Source: Aureimonas sp. SA4125 (lineage in GTDB: Bacteria > Pseudomonadota > Alphaproteobacteria > Rhizobiales > Rhizobiaceae). From it: a DNA stretch of 64,000 nucleotides. Position 1 is the stretch's first letter. Every line of letters begins with the position of its first letter. Both the position numbers and the translations under genes were made by a program. A model generated the notes under the pieces. That model ran no database searches and was not told the origin of the DNA. It worked only from the letters and a program-made list of their open reading frames with translations. Of the stretch, positions 56,010 through 64,000 are shown in pieces. The stretch is from contig NZ_AP025032.1 in NCBI RefSeq assembly GCF_019973775.1, positions 4,644,501-4,708,500 of the forward strand. The letters run 5' to 3'.

Positions 56010-56498
56010 CTAGAACCTCGTCCAGGGGCCGAAGAGCGGCACGACGACGCCGAGGCCCCGCACGAAGATGACGTAGCAGATGAGCGTCATCGCGGTGGCC
56101 AGGGCGACCGCCGCCCAGGGGGCCAGCGTGCGGCTGGCCAGCGCGCTGGCGAGGACGGTGACGAAGAGGGTCGGCAGGAGGCCGAGGCCGCGCACGCAGA
56201 GTCCGAAGAAGGTGAGGGCCGACAGGATCAGCACCGCGCCCCGCCACGGAATGGTGCCGAGATCCTCGGCCGGCCCGCGGTGGAGGAACCCCTTGACGAG
56301 GACGGCAAGGCCGATGACGCAGAGGATCAAGCCCAGCGCGAACGGAAAGAAGCCGGCGCCCATGCGCAGCGCCGTGCCCATGGGATAGCCAAGCGCGGTG
56401 ATGGCGAAGGCGGCGCCGAAGCCGAGAAAGATCAGGCCGGACAAAATGTCCTTGGCGGATTTCTGCAGTTCCACGGGGGGCCTTTCCGGGGGTGTCAT
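56010..56498 (-). CDS. tctB: Tripartite tricarboxylate transporter small subunit TctB
   Basis: The 162-residue subunit has four membrane helices and the family opener SAKDILSGLIFLGFGAAFA near residue 12, with YPMGTALRMGAGFFPFAL next. It is required with TctA for solute uptake. The start at 56498 has only a weak ribosome site, possibly because the dispersed repeat separates it from tctC. It is assigned on position and family form. Confidence 0.88.
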   Translation of the reverse strand: MTPPERPPVELQKSAKDILSGLIFLGFGAAFAITALGYPMGTALRMGAGFFPFALGLILCVIGLAVLVKGFLHRGPAEDLGTIPWRGAVLILSALTFFGLCVRGLGLLPTLFVTVLASALASRTLAPWAAVALATAMTLICYVIFVRGLGVVVPLFGPWTRF

Positions 56499-56517
56499 CA
56501 GGGGGTTGCGGCGGTGC

Positions 56518-56631
56518 GCCCCCTCTGCCCTGCCGGGCATCTCCCCCTCAAGGGGGGAGATCAGGCGCACGGCCGCTGGCGCTTGGCGATCTTCCCCCTT
56601 GAGGGGGAGATGCCGGTAGGCAGAGGGGGGT
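56518..56631. repeat. Palindromic dispersed repeat, copy 2 (between tctC and tctB)
   Basis: This copy has the same design as 23109-23225: inverted outer ends (CCCCCTCTGCC and its inverse), facing CTCCCCCTCAAGGGGGGAG palindromes and a variable centre of about 35 bases. It lies inside the tct operon, where it may form RNA hairpins that lower downstream expression. Confidence 0.85.
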
Positions 56632-56673
56632 GAAGCGGCCCATGCGGTGATGAGGCGCCATCCTCCGCAAATC

Positions 56674-57648
56674 TCAGTCGGCGAAGACGCCGGCCTTTTC
56701 GATGATCGGCTTCCACAGGGCGATCTGCTCGGAGAGATAGGCCTTGTGGGCGGCAGGCGTCGCCTGGTCGGCGGCGACCGGCGCGGTGCCGAGTTCGGCG
56801 AAGCGCTCGATCACGGTCGGGTCGGCGAGGGCCTTCTGCAGCGCGGCCGAGAGCTTGGCGACAACGTCCTCCGGCGTGCCGGCCGGGGCATAGAGGCCGT
56901 GCCAGACGCCGACCTGGAACCCGGGCAGGCCGGCTTCCGTCGTCGTCGGCACGTCAGGCAGGTTGCCGAGCCGCTCTGGCGTCGTCACCGCATAGACCTT
57001 CACCTCGCCGCCCTTGATCTGGCCGGTGGTGTTGGTGGACTGGTCGCACATGAAGTCGACCTCGCCGGCGAGGATGTCGGTCATCGCCGGGCCGGTGCCC
57101 TTGTAGGGCACGGTGGTGACGGCGGTGTCGATGGCATTCATGAATAGCATGCCGCACAAATGCGACGCCGCGCCGATACCGGCATTGGCGTAGACGACGG
57201 TCTCCTTGTTCGCCTTCACATAGGTGACGAGCTCTTCCAGCGTGTTCGGCTCAAAATCCTTGCGGGCGATCAGGGTCATCGGAACGTTCGTGACGAGGCC
57301 GACGGTGGCGAAGGCGGTCGTCGGATCGAAATCGAGATTGCGGTAGAGCGTCGGGGCCGTCGACATGCCGATATGGTGCATGAGGACGGTGTAGCCGTCG
57401 GGCGAGGCCTTGGCGACCTGGCCGGCGGCGAGCGTTCCACCGGCACCGGCGACGTTCTGGATGACGATCTGCTGGCCGAGTTCCTTGCCCATGGGGTCGG
57501 CAATGAGACGCGTGACGGTGTCGGTCGGCCCGCCCGCGGCAAACGGCACGACGATGGTGATCGGCTGCGTTGGAAAGGCTTCCTGGGCGCGTGCGGCGCC
57601 TGCAGTGACCGCCAGCGCCGCGGCACACAGAGCAGTGACGAATTTCAT
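56674..57648 (-). CDS. tctC: Tripartite tricarboxylate transporter binding protein TctC
   Basis: The 324-residue periplasmic substrate-binding protein (Bug family) starts with a signal peptide cleaved near ARA-QEAF. The family opener follows: YPTQPITIVVPFAAGGPTD in FPTQPITIVVPFAAGGPTD form. FMCDQSTNTTGQIKGG and VWHGLYAPAGTPEDVVAKL are typical Bug segments. It is the first gene of the operon and supplies substrate to TctAB. The ligand (citrate, tricarballylate or another carboxylate) is unknown. No two-component tctDE pair is adjacent. Confidence 0.93.
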   Translation of the reverse strand: MKFVTALCAAALAVTAGAARAQEAFPTQPITIVVPFAAGGPTDTVTRLIADPMGKELGQQIVIQNVAGAGGTLAAGQVAKASPDGYTVLMHHIGMSTAPTLYRNLDFDPTTAFATVGLVTNVPMTLIARKDFEPNTLEELVTYVKANKETVVYANAGIGAASHLCGMLFMNAIDTAVTTVPYKGTGPAMTDILAGEVDFMCDQSTNTTGQIKGGEVKVYAVTTPERLGNLPDVPTTTEAGLPGFQVGVWHGLYAPAGTPEDVVAKLSAALQKALADPTVIERFAELGTAPVAADQATPAAHKAYLSEQIALWKPIIEKAGVFAD

Positions 57649-57845
57649 GATGGATCCTCCCGGAGAGACGGTAGGGAGCCGGATCTTCGCCGGCTTCCGA
57701 ACCTGATGGAAAAAACGTTACGGGCGAGGCAGCCGGGGGTCAACCGGCTTGGGTGCGGGAGCACCCTCTATGCGGCTAAAGGCGAAGAGGGCATTTGCCG
57801 CGGCCCGCACCGCGCTGGCGGGCCGGCAGCGGGCAGGACGCCGGT

Positions 57846-59249
57846 TCAGGCCGCGGTGAGACCCAGCGCCACGCGGCGATGGAAACGCCAGGTCATCAGC
57901 AGGGCCGCGACGAAGAGGCCCGCGGCAAGACCGGTCCAGATGCCGGGGCCCCCGAGATGAAGCGTGAAGCCGAGGACATAGGCCACCGGCATGCCGATGG
58001 CCCAGTAGCTGAACACGGCCATCAGCATGGGCACCCGCGTGTCCTTCAGGCCGCGCAGCAATCCCGCCGCCATGACCTGCACCGCGTCGAAGATCTGGAA
58101 GGCGGCGGCGACGGCCAGGAGCGGGATGCCGACGGCCAGCACCGCTGCGGCGTCCGGATTGCCCCTGTCGATGTAGAGCGCGATGAGGGCCGTCGGCGCA
58201 AGGAAGAACAGGAGCGCGCCGAGGACGGCGATCACCGCGGCCAGCGCAAGGCCCGTATGGGCGGCGCGCCCGAGCCTGGCCCAGTCCTCGGCGCCATGGG
58301 CCCGGCCGACCAGCACGGTGGCGGCGTTGGAGAGTCCGAGCGGCACCATGAAGGCGATCGAGGCGAGTTGCAGCGCGATGCCGTGCGCGGCCAGCGCGAT
58401 CGCGCCCAGCCAGCCCATCATGACCGACGCCGCGGCGAACAGGCCGACCTCGGCGATGATCGTCGTCGAGATCGGCCAGCCGAGCCGCAGCACCTCGACG
58501 AAGGCCGGCCAGTCCGGCCGCCAGAAGCGGACGTAGAGTTCGTAGCGCTTCAGTCCGGGGCTGAGCGCGGTGTAGATGATGAGGATGGCGCACATCGCGA
58601 TGTTGGTGGCGAGGGAGGCGATGGCCGCGCCCTGCATGCCGAGCGCCGGCAGGCCGAAATGGCCGAAGATCAGGAGGTAGTCGGCGAGCGCGTTGATGAG
58701 CGCGCCGATCAGCGTGATGACGAGGACGACATGGGCGCGGTCGAGCACGCTGAGATAGGATCGCAGCCCGACGATCGCCAGCGCCGGAAACATCGACCAT
58801 TGCAGCACCCGCATGAAGGTGCCGGCAAGCGCGGCGATCTCCGCGTCCTGGCCGAGCGCCAGGAGGATGGCGTCCATGTGCCAGAGCGGTACCATGGCAA
58901 GGGCAGCATAGGCGAGGATCACCCACAGCCCCATGCGCACCGATCGCCTGACGCCGCGGATGTCGCCGCGACCGGCGGCATTGGCCGCGACCGGCATGAC
59001 CGCCTGGGCAAAGCCCGCGCCGAACATCCAGAACAGAAAGAAGCCCTGCGTCGCCAGCACGGCGGCGGCCAGCGGCTTCGGCCCGAGCCAGCCGATCATC
59101 ACCGTGTCGGTGACGTTGATCGACATCTGCGCCAGCTGGACGCCCACCAGCGGCAGGCCCAGGCGCAGCATCGCGCCGAGATGCGATCCCCAGGACAGGC
59201 CGGGGGACGTCGGGAGCTGACGGCTATCGGGCGAACGCAGGGCGTCCAT
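57846..59249 (-). CDS. MATE-family efflux transporter
   Basis: The 467-residue protein has twelve predicted helices in two MatE halves. The N-half starts LGLPLVGVQLAQMSINVTDT with the conserved MIGWLGPKPLAAAVLA, and the C-half repeats as LGWPISTTIIAEVGLFAAAS with GIALQLASIAFMVPLGLS. It is of the NorM type, usually sodium- or proton-driven export of cationic drugs. The substrate is unknown. It is a single gene divergent from the catalase-like gene. Confidence 0.92.
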   Translation of the reverse strand: MDALRSPDSRQLPTSPGLSWGSHLGAMLRLGLPLVGVQLAQMSINVTDTVMIGWLGPKPLAAAVLATQGFFLFWMFGAGFAQAVMPVAANAAGRGDIRGVRRSVRMGLWVILAYAALAMVPLWHMDAILLALGQDAEIAALAGTFMRVLQWSMFPALAIVGLRSYLSVLDRAHVVLVITLIGALINALADYLLIFGHFGLPALGMQGAAIASLATNIAMCAILIIYTALSPGLKRYELYVRFWRPDWPAFVEVLRLGWPISTTIIAEVGLFAAASVMMGWLGAIALAAHGIALQLASIAFMVPLGLSNAATVLVGRAHGAEDWARLGRAAHTGLALAAVIAVLGALLFFLAPTALIALYIDRGNPDAAAVLAVGIPLLAVAAAFQIFDAVQVMAAGLLRGLKDTRVPMLMAVFSYWAIGMPVAYVLGFTLHLGGPGIWTGLAAGLFVAALLMTWRFHRRVALGLTAA

Positions 59250-59447
59250 GCAGGCCTCGGGCGTTGGGAGGAAAGCGGCGGATCACGACCCGTCTTGCGG
59301 CCTGGGTTAGGGGCCTGTGCCGGGCTTGTCCACCCCAGCGGTGCCTGCCGGGCGCGCCCGCCGCCCCGGTTTGCGGAACGGATGTCGCCGCCGCCGCCTT
59401 ACCTCCAGGCTGGCGCACCGCGCGCCCCGACTGGAATGGAAAATTGC

Positions 59448-60545
59448 ATGCACGCTCCCCTGCACCCTCTCCTCTATGCGCCCGACTGCGAGATGCTCGA
59501 GCCGGACGAAGCTGAGACCGCGGCGGCGATCGTCGAGACGCTACGGTCGATCATGGAGACCACCTCGGCCGACTATGGCCACGCCGTGCGCAGTGTCCAC
59601 GCCAAGAGCCATGGGATCTTGCGCGGCGAATTGCGGATATCGGACATATTGCCGCCGGAACTCGCCGAGGGCCTGTTCGCCCATGCCGCCACCTATCCCG
59701 TGGTGCTGCGCTTCTCCACTAATCCCGGCGACATTCTCGACGATTCGATCTCGGTGCCGCGGGGCCTCGCGATCAAGGTCGTCGGCGTCGAGGGCGAGCG
59801 GCTCGAGGGATCGGACGGTTCGGTGCAGGACTTCGTCATGGTCAACGGGCCTGCCTTCCTCTCGCCCGATGCCAAGGGGTTCCTGCGCAGCCTCAAGCTT
59901 CTTGCCGGGACGACCGACGCGCCGCAGGTCCTGAAAAAGGTCGTCTCGGCCGCCCTGCGCGGGGCCGAGAGCCTGGTCGAAGCGGTCGGCGGGCAGAGCG
60001 GCACCCTGAAAGCGCTGGGCGGTCACCCCAACACGCACATTCTCGGTGAGACCTTCTACACCCAGGCGCCGATCCGCTACGGACGCTATGTCGCTAAACT
60101 GTCGGTCGCGCCCGTTAGCGCCAACCTGACGGCCCTCAAGGATGCCAGGATCGCTGTCGCCGGCCATGAGAACGCCCTGCGCGAGGCCGTCGACGCCTTC
60201 TTCGCCACCAACCGGGCGGAGTGGGACCTGCGCGTCCAGCTCCTGACCAACGCCGAGACCATGCCGATCGAGGATTGCTCGGTGCCCTGGCCCGAGGACG
60301 AAAGCCCTTTCCTCCCCGTCGGGCGGATCACGGTGCTGCCGCAGCCCGGCTGGAACGAAGCGCGCTCGCGCGCCGTCGACGACGGCATGTCGTTCTCGCC
60401 GTGGAACGGCCTTGCGGCGCATCGCCCGCTCGGCTCGATCATGCGGTGCCGCAAACCGGCCTATGACATGTCGGCGGATTTTCGCGCGCGCTTCAACGGC
60501 TGTCCGATCCACCAGCCCGCTTCGGCCGGCGATCTCGATCTCTGA
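59448..60545 (+). CDS. Catalase-like haem protein (catalase family)
   Basis: The 365-residue protein is of the small catalase-related family. The HAVRSVHAKSHGILRGEL segment near residue 45 holds the distal His context, and VVLRFSTNPGDILDDSISVP with RGLAIKVVGVEGERL follows. The full-length catalase proximal tyrosine motif was not located by eye, so classic catalase activity is uncertain; peroxide or lipid-peroxide handling is inferred. A GST gene follows 15 bp later, which supports a redox-stress operon. The start is ATG at 59448; 59436 is possible. Confidence 0.83.
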   Translation: MHAPLHPLLYAPDCEMLEPDEAETAAAIVETLRSIMETTSADYGHAVRSVHAKSHGILRGELRISDILPPELAEGLFAHAATYPVVLRFSTNPGDILDDSISVPRGLAIKVVGVEGERLEGSDGSVQDFVMVNGPAFLSPDAKGFLRSLKLLAGTTDAPQVLKKVVSAALRGAESLVEAVGGQSGTLKALGGHPNTHILGETFYTQAPIRYGRYVAKLSVAPVSANLTALKDARIAVAGHENALREAVDAFFATNRAEWDLRVQLLTNAETMPIEDCSVPWPEDESPFLPVGRITVLPQPGWNEARSRAVDDGMSFSPWNGLAAHRPLGSIMRCRKPAYDMSADFRARFNGCPIHQPASAGDLDL

Positions 60546-60560
60546 CAACGGAGCCGGCCG

Positions 60561-61283
60561 ATGGCCTATGATCTCTATTACTGGCCAGGCCTGCCGGGGC
60601 GCGGCGAGTACGTCCGTCTTGTTCTCGAGGCGGCCGGCGCCCCCTACCGCGACGTGGCGCGCCTGGAAGGGCAGGGTTGCGGCATCGAAGCGATGTTTGC
60701 CTTGATGCGCGACGGCCATCACGGAGCCGTGCCGCTGGCGCCGCCTTTCCTCGTCGACGGTGCGACGCTCGTCTCGCAGGCGGCAATTGTTGCCGCCTAT
60801 ATCGGGGAGCGGCACGCACTCGCGCCGGAGGACGAGGCCGGCCGGCAGTTCGCCAGGAGCATTGCGGCGACGACGGCGGATTTCGTCGCCGAGGCGCACG
60901 ACACGCACCATCCCGTCGGCACCACGCTCTACTATGAGGACCAGAAGCCGGAAGCGCTCCGGCGCGCGGTCGAGTTTCGCGAGCAACGCATGCCGAAATT
61001 CCTCGGCTGGTACGAGAACCTGTTGCGGCTGAATTCCGCCGGCTGGCTCGCCGGCGGGCGCATGAGCTATGCCGATCTCGGCCTTTTCCAGACCATCGAG
61101 GGGCTGCGCTACGCCTTTCCCCGGCGTCTCCAGGCGATCGCCGGCGACACGCCCGCGGTGATGGACCTTGCGGCCCGCATCGCCGCCCACCCGGCGCTCG
61201 CCGACTATCTCGGCAGCGACCGCCGCCTCGCCTTCAACGAGGACGGCATTTTTCGCCGCTATCTCGAACTCGACGCGGACTGA
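60561..61283 (+). CDS. Glutathione S-transferase (nu/sigma-like)
   Basis: The 240-residue protein has an N-terminal thioredoxin fold starting YDLYYWPGLPGRGEYVRLVL with the usual Tyr6 region, then PPFLVDGATLVSQAAIVAAYIG (Gly/Ser glutathione site) and a helical domain. It lies 15 bp downstream of the catalase-like gene, so the pair probably serve in peroxide or electrophile detoxification. It differs clearly from the other GST gene at 48.5 kb. Confidence 0.9.
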   Translation: MAYDLYYWPGLPGRGEYVRLVLEAAGAPYRDVARLEGQGCGIEAMFALMRDGHHGAVPLAPPFLVDGATLVSQAAIVAAYIGERHALAPEDEAGRQFARSIAATTADFVAEAHDTHHPVGTTLYYEDQKPEALRRAVEFREQRMPKFLGWYENLLRLNSAGWLAGGRMSYADLGLFQTIEGLRYAFPRRLQAIAGDTPAVMDLAARIAAHPALADYLGSDRRLAFNEDGIFRRYLELDAD

Positions 61284-61349
61284 TCCTGCAGCGGGGCCAG
61301 GAGACGGCTGAAAAGCCTGGCGCCGGGCATCAGGCTTGTCGAAAGCGGC

Positions 61350-62177
61350 CTAGTTGGCGAGCTTGTTGGCGAAGAGGGCGAGCGCCTTCTGGTAGACGCC
61401 GGCGCTGTTCCATTCACCGAAAACAGCGTTGTTCGCCTCGCCCGGCATGTAGCCGGCCCCTGCGCGCCAGCCCTTGGCCTTCAGAAAATTGGCGGTCGAG
61501 GCGAGCACGTCGGCCTTGGAACGGATCAGGTCGCGGTGCCCGTCGCCGTCACCGTCGACGGCAAAGCGCAGATAGTTCTTGGCGAGGAACTGCGTCTGTC
61601 CGATTTCGCCGGCCCACGCGCCACGCATGGCGCTCGCGGGCATGTCGCCGCGGTCGACGATTTCGAGCGCCGACAGAAGCTCCTCGGTGAAGAAGGCCGA
61701 GCGCCGGCAGTCGTAGGACAAGGTCGCCAGCGAGCGAAAGATGTTCATGTTTCCGGAATTGGCGCCGAAGCCGGTTTCCATGCCCCAGATGGCCACCAGC
61801 ACCTCGCCCTGGACGCCGTAGCGCTTCTCGATCGAGCTCAGCAGTTTCGCGTTCTGCGCGATGATCTTCTTGCCCTTGGAGACGAAGGAGGCCGGGGCGC
61901 GGCGCTCCATGAACTGGTCGAGCGACAGCTTGAAGCTCTTCTGGTTGCGATCGAGGCTGATCACTTTCTTGTCGTAGGAGACGCCGCCGAGGGCCGACTC
62001 TATGGTGCGCGCCGAGACGCCGGCGGCGCGGGCCTCGCTCTTGAATTCCTCCAGCCAGCCGGGGAAGCCGCCGGCGTTGTTGCCGCAGGTGGCGGCCGAG
62101 GCAGGCGTCGAGGCGATCGCGCCGACAAAGCCGGCGGCAATCAGAAGGGCCTTGGCGGCCTTGGCGATGGTCGTCAT
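61350..62177 (-). CDS. Lytic murein transglycosylase, MltB-like
   Basis: The 275-residue exported enzyme cleaves peptidoglycan. A signal peptide ends near ASA-ATCGN. The catalytic Glu is in LVAIWGMETGFGANSG near residue 135, followed by the SLATLSYDCRRSAFF and GAWAGEIGQTQFLAKNYL blocks of the SLT-3 family. The C-terminal peptidoglycan-binding domain of longer family members is absent. The start at 62177 is chosen because it gives the signal peptide. Confidence 0.92.
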   Translation of the reverse strand: MTTIAKAAKALLIAAGFVGAIASTPASAATCGNNAGGFPGWLEEFKSEARAAGVSARTIESALGGVSYDKKVISLDRNQKSFKLSLDQFMERRAPASFVSKGKKIIAQNAKLLSSIEKRYGVQGEVLVAIWGMETGFGANSGNMNIFRSLATLSYDCRRSAFFTEELLSALEIVDRGDMPASAMRGAWAGEIGQTQFLAKNYLRFAVDGDGDGHRDLIRSKADVLASTANFLKAKGWRAGAGYMPGEANNAVFGEWNSAGVYQKALALFANKLAN

Positions 62178-62616
62178 GAAGTTTCCTTTGTTCGTTGATC
62201 CGAGATGCCGAAGCACCGCACTGCCATGGGTTTGTGGCGCTTCTGCCACCCTCCCCGCGATAATACCACCACTCTGTTACCGGTGTCTCACCTCCGGCGG
62301 CTTGCCTGCGAGGGCAGGACGGTCCGGGAGGGAACCGGTCGGCCGGCGAGTGTTGCCGGAACGGCTTGGGCTGCAACGTTCTCACGGCGAACTGCATGCA
62401 CCGCCATGGACGCGCCATTCCTGCCACCCGCCGTCCGATTTCCGCCGCCGACGAACACCGGCCAGCGCTCCGACAGGAAGATAACAACTCCTTATAATAG
62501 ATGATCTCTGCTTTTGCGATAATCCCTGTGGGCAGACGTAAAGTATTGACGTCTCGTTAATTTGTGATTCAGTCGTGAAGTCGGCGTGTCGATTCGCCGC
62601 AAGAGGAATTCCGTTC
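62178..62616. promoter_or_regulatory. Divergent intergenic region with an AT-rich promoter-like segment
   Basis: The 439 bp between the MltB-like gene and the histidine kinase gene contain no supported gene. The last 130 bp (about 62485-62580) are unusually AT-rich for this genome and include TTGACG at about 62547, which could be part of the kinase promoter. Confidence 0.35.
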
Positions 62617-63693
62617 ATGCAACAACTCCTCCGCACGGCGCTGCAGCACGTCCCCGGCATCATTTTCGCCAGGAATGCCAGCGGCAGGATCGTCTATGGC
62701 AACGACGATTTCCTTGAGCTGTTTGCTCCGTCGACCCGCAAGAAGATTACCGATCCGACGCAGGAAGAGAACAGCATTCCGGAAAACCTGACGTTCTTTT
62801 TGTCCGATGACTTGCATGCCACCGCGAGGAACCATGCCGATATGGTCTACAGCATCAGCGACTGGACCGGGCGGGTGCGCCGGCTGCGGGTCCGCCGCCG
62901 CCCCTTCGAATTGCCGGGCGAAACCTTCCTCTTGGTGATTGCCACGGACGTCGTCGAACTCGAGGCGCGGGAGGCCGAACTCGTCAGGGCCGCGGCCCGG
63001 CTTCGGGAATGGGCTTCCGTCGCGTCGCACGATCTGCGCTCGCCGATCGGCTCCTACGTCACCGCCATATCGATGATCCAGAACGACCGCGAGAACGTCC
63101 TCAGTGCGCAGACGCAGCAGTATCTCGAGCTCATTTCCGCCAGCGCTTCAAGCGTCGTGCAGCAACTCAGCGCGATGATCGTGCGCGAGCGAGGCGATGC
63201 GCAGCTCGATGCCGTGACCCTCGGCTGCGACCTGAACCTGGCGCTCGCCGAGGTGCGGGCCGCCATCGCGGCGCAGCTCGCGCAGAGCCGGGTCGTCCTG
63301 CACGCGGCGCGGATGCCGACCATCGCGGGCGACCGCGCTGCCTTCCGGCGCGTGTTCCAGGCGCTCTTCGAGAACTGCATCCGCCGCCGCGCAGAGGATA
63401 ATTCCCGCATCGTCCTGCGCTACGAGCGCGGCGCCAGCGAGCATTGCCTGTCGGTCGAGGACAATGGCCGTGTCATGGGAACGGAGATGCAGGAGGCGCT
63501 CTGCCGGCCGTTCGACGAGGGTGCTCCCGTCGGCCGCGTCATCGGCCTTGTCGACTGCCAGCGCGCCGTTGCCCGCGATGGCGGCCGGATCGCGGTGGAT
63601 CAGCAGTTTCGCGGCGGCTGCCGCGTCGTCGTCCATGTCCCGGTCGTCTCGGCCGCCGGCACCCTTTTCCACGCCGCCGGCCAGAGGGCGTGA
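62617..63693 (+). CDS. PAS-domain sensor histidine kinase with degenerate ATP site
   Basis: The 358-residue protein has an N-terminal PAS domain (about 8-112, PGIIFARNASGRIVYGNDDF), a HisKA helix pair with the phospho-acceptor His138 in SVASHDLRSP, and a HATPase_c region (about 235-345). The N-box is weak (FENCIRRRAED), the G1 box keeps D-N-G (VEDNGRVM), and the G2 box reads GLVDCQRA instead of GLGL. No membrane segment is present, so it is soluble. No response regulator is adjacent, and catalytic activity is uncertain. AGAGGA precedes the ATG. Confidence 0.85.
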   Translation: MQQLLRTALQHVPGIIFARNASGRIVYGNDDFLELFAPSTRKKITDPTQEENSIPENLTFFLSDDLHATARNHADMVYSISDWTGRVRRLRVRRRPFELPGETFLLVIATDVVELEAREAELVRAAARLREWASVASHDLRSPIGSYVTAISMIQNDRENVLSAQTQQYLELISASASSVVQQLSAMIVRERGDAQLDAVTLGCDLNLALAEVRAAIAAQLAQSRVVLHAARMPTIAGDRAAFRRVFQALFENCIRRRAEDNSRIVLRYERGASEHCLSVEDNGRVMGTEMQEALCRPFDEGAPVGRVIGLVDCQRAVARDGGRIAVDQQFRGGCRVVVHVPVVSAAGTLFHAAGQRA

Positions 63694-63777
63694 GGGCCTG
63701 GAAGCGTTGCCGCTAAGGCGGGATGGCTTTTCTTCGAATCGCCAAGCCGCTTTCGTTCTTTGATTCCGCTTGATCTC

Positions 63778-63813
63778 TTTCCGAAAGCCGGAAGCCACCT
63801 TTCGGGATCATGC
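63778..63813. repeat. Dispersed AAAGCCGG-type repeat, single copy
   Basis: TTCCGAAAGCCGGAAGCCAC followed by CTTTCGGGATCATGC matches the core of the element at 16700-16806. It is an imperfect palindrome and lies directly against the stop codon of the DUF3307 gene. Confidence 0.65.
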
Positions 63814-63814
63814 T

Positions 63815-64000
63815 CTATGCCGGGACGTGCGTGACGACGAGCAGCACGTAGCCGAAATGGGTGAGCTGGTGCGCCATCTGGTCCGCGCCGAGCGCCCACC
63901 AGAAGCGCGGCTCGTTCATCGCCATGCGCGTCGTCGCGCGTGCCTTGACCCGGTCGATCCCGGCGTGCAGGCCGAAGTCGACGATCGCCAGCCAGAACAG
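63815..64000 (-). CDS. DUF3307-like membrane protein (C-terminal end only)
   Basis: The last 61 residues of a minus-strand gene that enters from the right edge are visible, ending at the TAG at 63817-63815. They show one hydrophobic segment and the HQLTHFGYVLLVVTHV motif, with histidines arranged as in DUF3307 proteins. Family assignment rests on this end only. Function is unknown. Confidence 0.6.
   Translation of the reverse strand: MFWLAIVDFGLHAGIDRVKARATTRMAMNEPRFWWALGADQMAHQLTHFGYVLLVVTHVPA

Noticed and set aside
54486..56633. A 715-codon plus-strand open frame antisense to tctA/tctB
   Set aside because: It is extremely Asp/Glu/Arg/Gly rich, as expected for a shadow, while tctA and tctB are certain.
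57795..59447. A 916-codon plus-strand open frame that runs through 57795-60545
   Set aside because: Only the last 365 codons (59448 on) encode a recognised protein. The front part is the GC-rich antisense of the MATE gene and has the composition typical of such shadows (Arg, Gly, Asp, His rich).

Overview
The window is high-GC DNA (strong G/C at third codon positions) from an alphaproteobacterium, most likely Hyphomicrobiales (Rhizobiales). Neighbourhoods I recognise from that order are secB-fxsA-timA-mltA-smr-HTH; dnaQ-coaE-aroE-maf next to hemE-hemJ; hslV divergent from hisB-DUF2628-hisH-hisA; rpsA-cmk-aroA / TIGR02300 / tRNA-Ala; and uppP-NDUFA9 with GST-queG-SDR. A CP4-like class II EPSP synthase, DUF1402, DUF1127 and DUF3297 proteins and three families of palindromic intergenic repeats fit the same group. 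The exact genus cannot be read from the sequence; an Aurantimonas/Aureimonas-like organism is a guess.

Layout. 1-3.1 kb: start of rho and a PQQ glucose dehydrogenase. 3.2-7.7 kb: protein export and envelope genes (secB, fxsA, timA, mltA, smr) and an HTH regulator. 7.8-13.1 kb: dnaQ-coaE-aroE-maf on the minus strand, divergent from hemE-hemJ, with a candidate chromosomal origin between maf and hemE. 13.5-21.6 kb: hydrolase, DUF1402 protein, a 26-residue membrane peptide, amidotransferase, hslU, a LuxR solo and opgG. 21.8-24.1 kb: hisF-hisE-coaA on the minus strand. 24.2-30.2 kb: a J-domain-like protein, two small hydrophilic proteins, rpsA-cmk-aroA and TIGR02300. 30.25-32.8 kb: an accessory islet with a complete IS5-family element (3-bp target duplication), tRNA-Ala(GGC) and a RhuM-like gene. 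32.9-36.7 kb: DUF1127, hslV, hisB-DUF2628-hisH-hisA. 37.1-39.1 kb: a broken brnTA module, RNase D-like exonuclease and vapBC. 39.4-45.3 kb: ppk2, CorA-type transporter, DUF3297, cfa and a GAF-GGDEF-EAL protein. 45.4-53.2 kb: tRNA-Leu(CAG), NDUFA9-like protein, GNAT, uppP, GST, DinB, a frameshifted gene, queG, a pentad-repeat protein and an SDR. 53.3-64 kb: RlpA-like protein, small secreted protein, tctABC-type transporter, MATE pump, catalase-like/GST pair, MltB-like transglycosylase, PAS histidine kinase and the end of a DUF3307 gene.

The content is mostly housekeeping. The most interesting signals are structural. The his pathway and hslUV are split by a rearrangement, and the displaced hisF appears to start with CTG behind a good Shine-Dalgarno sequence. 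The origin candidate has degenerate DnaA boxes and an AT-rich block. Two genes carry frameshifts (brnT with an intact brnA, and a small membrane/prealbumin-like gene). A 17-bp tandem duplication creates a coupled mini-leader at an HTH gene. A solenoid-like protein of about 18 pentads is translationally overlapped with queG. No CRISPR array, prophage, secretion cluster or biosynthetic cluster was seen, and no wholly new multi-gene system is evident.
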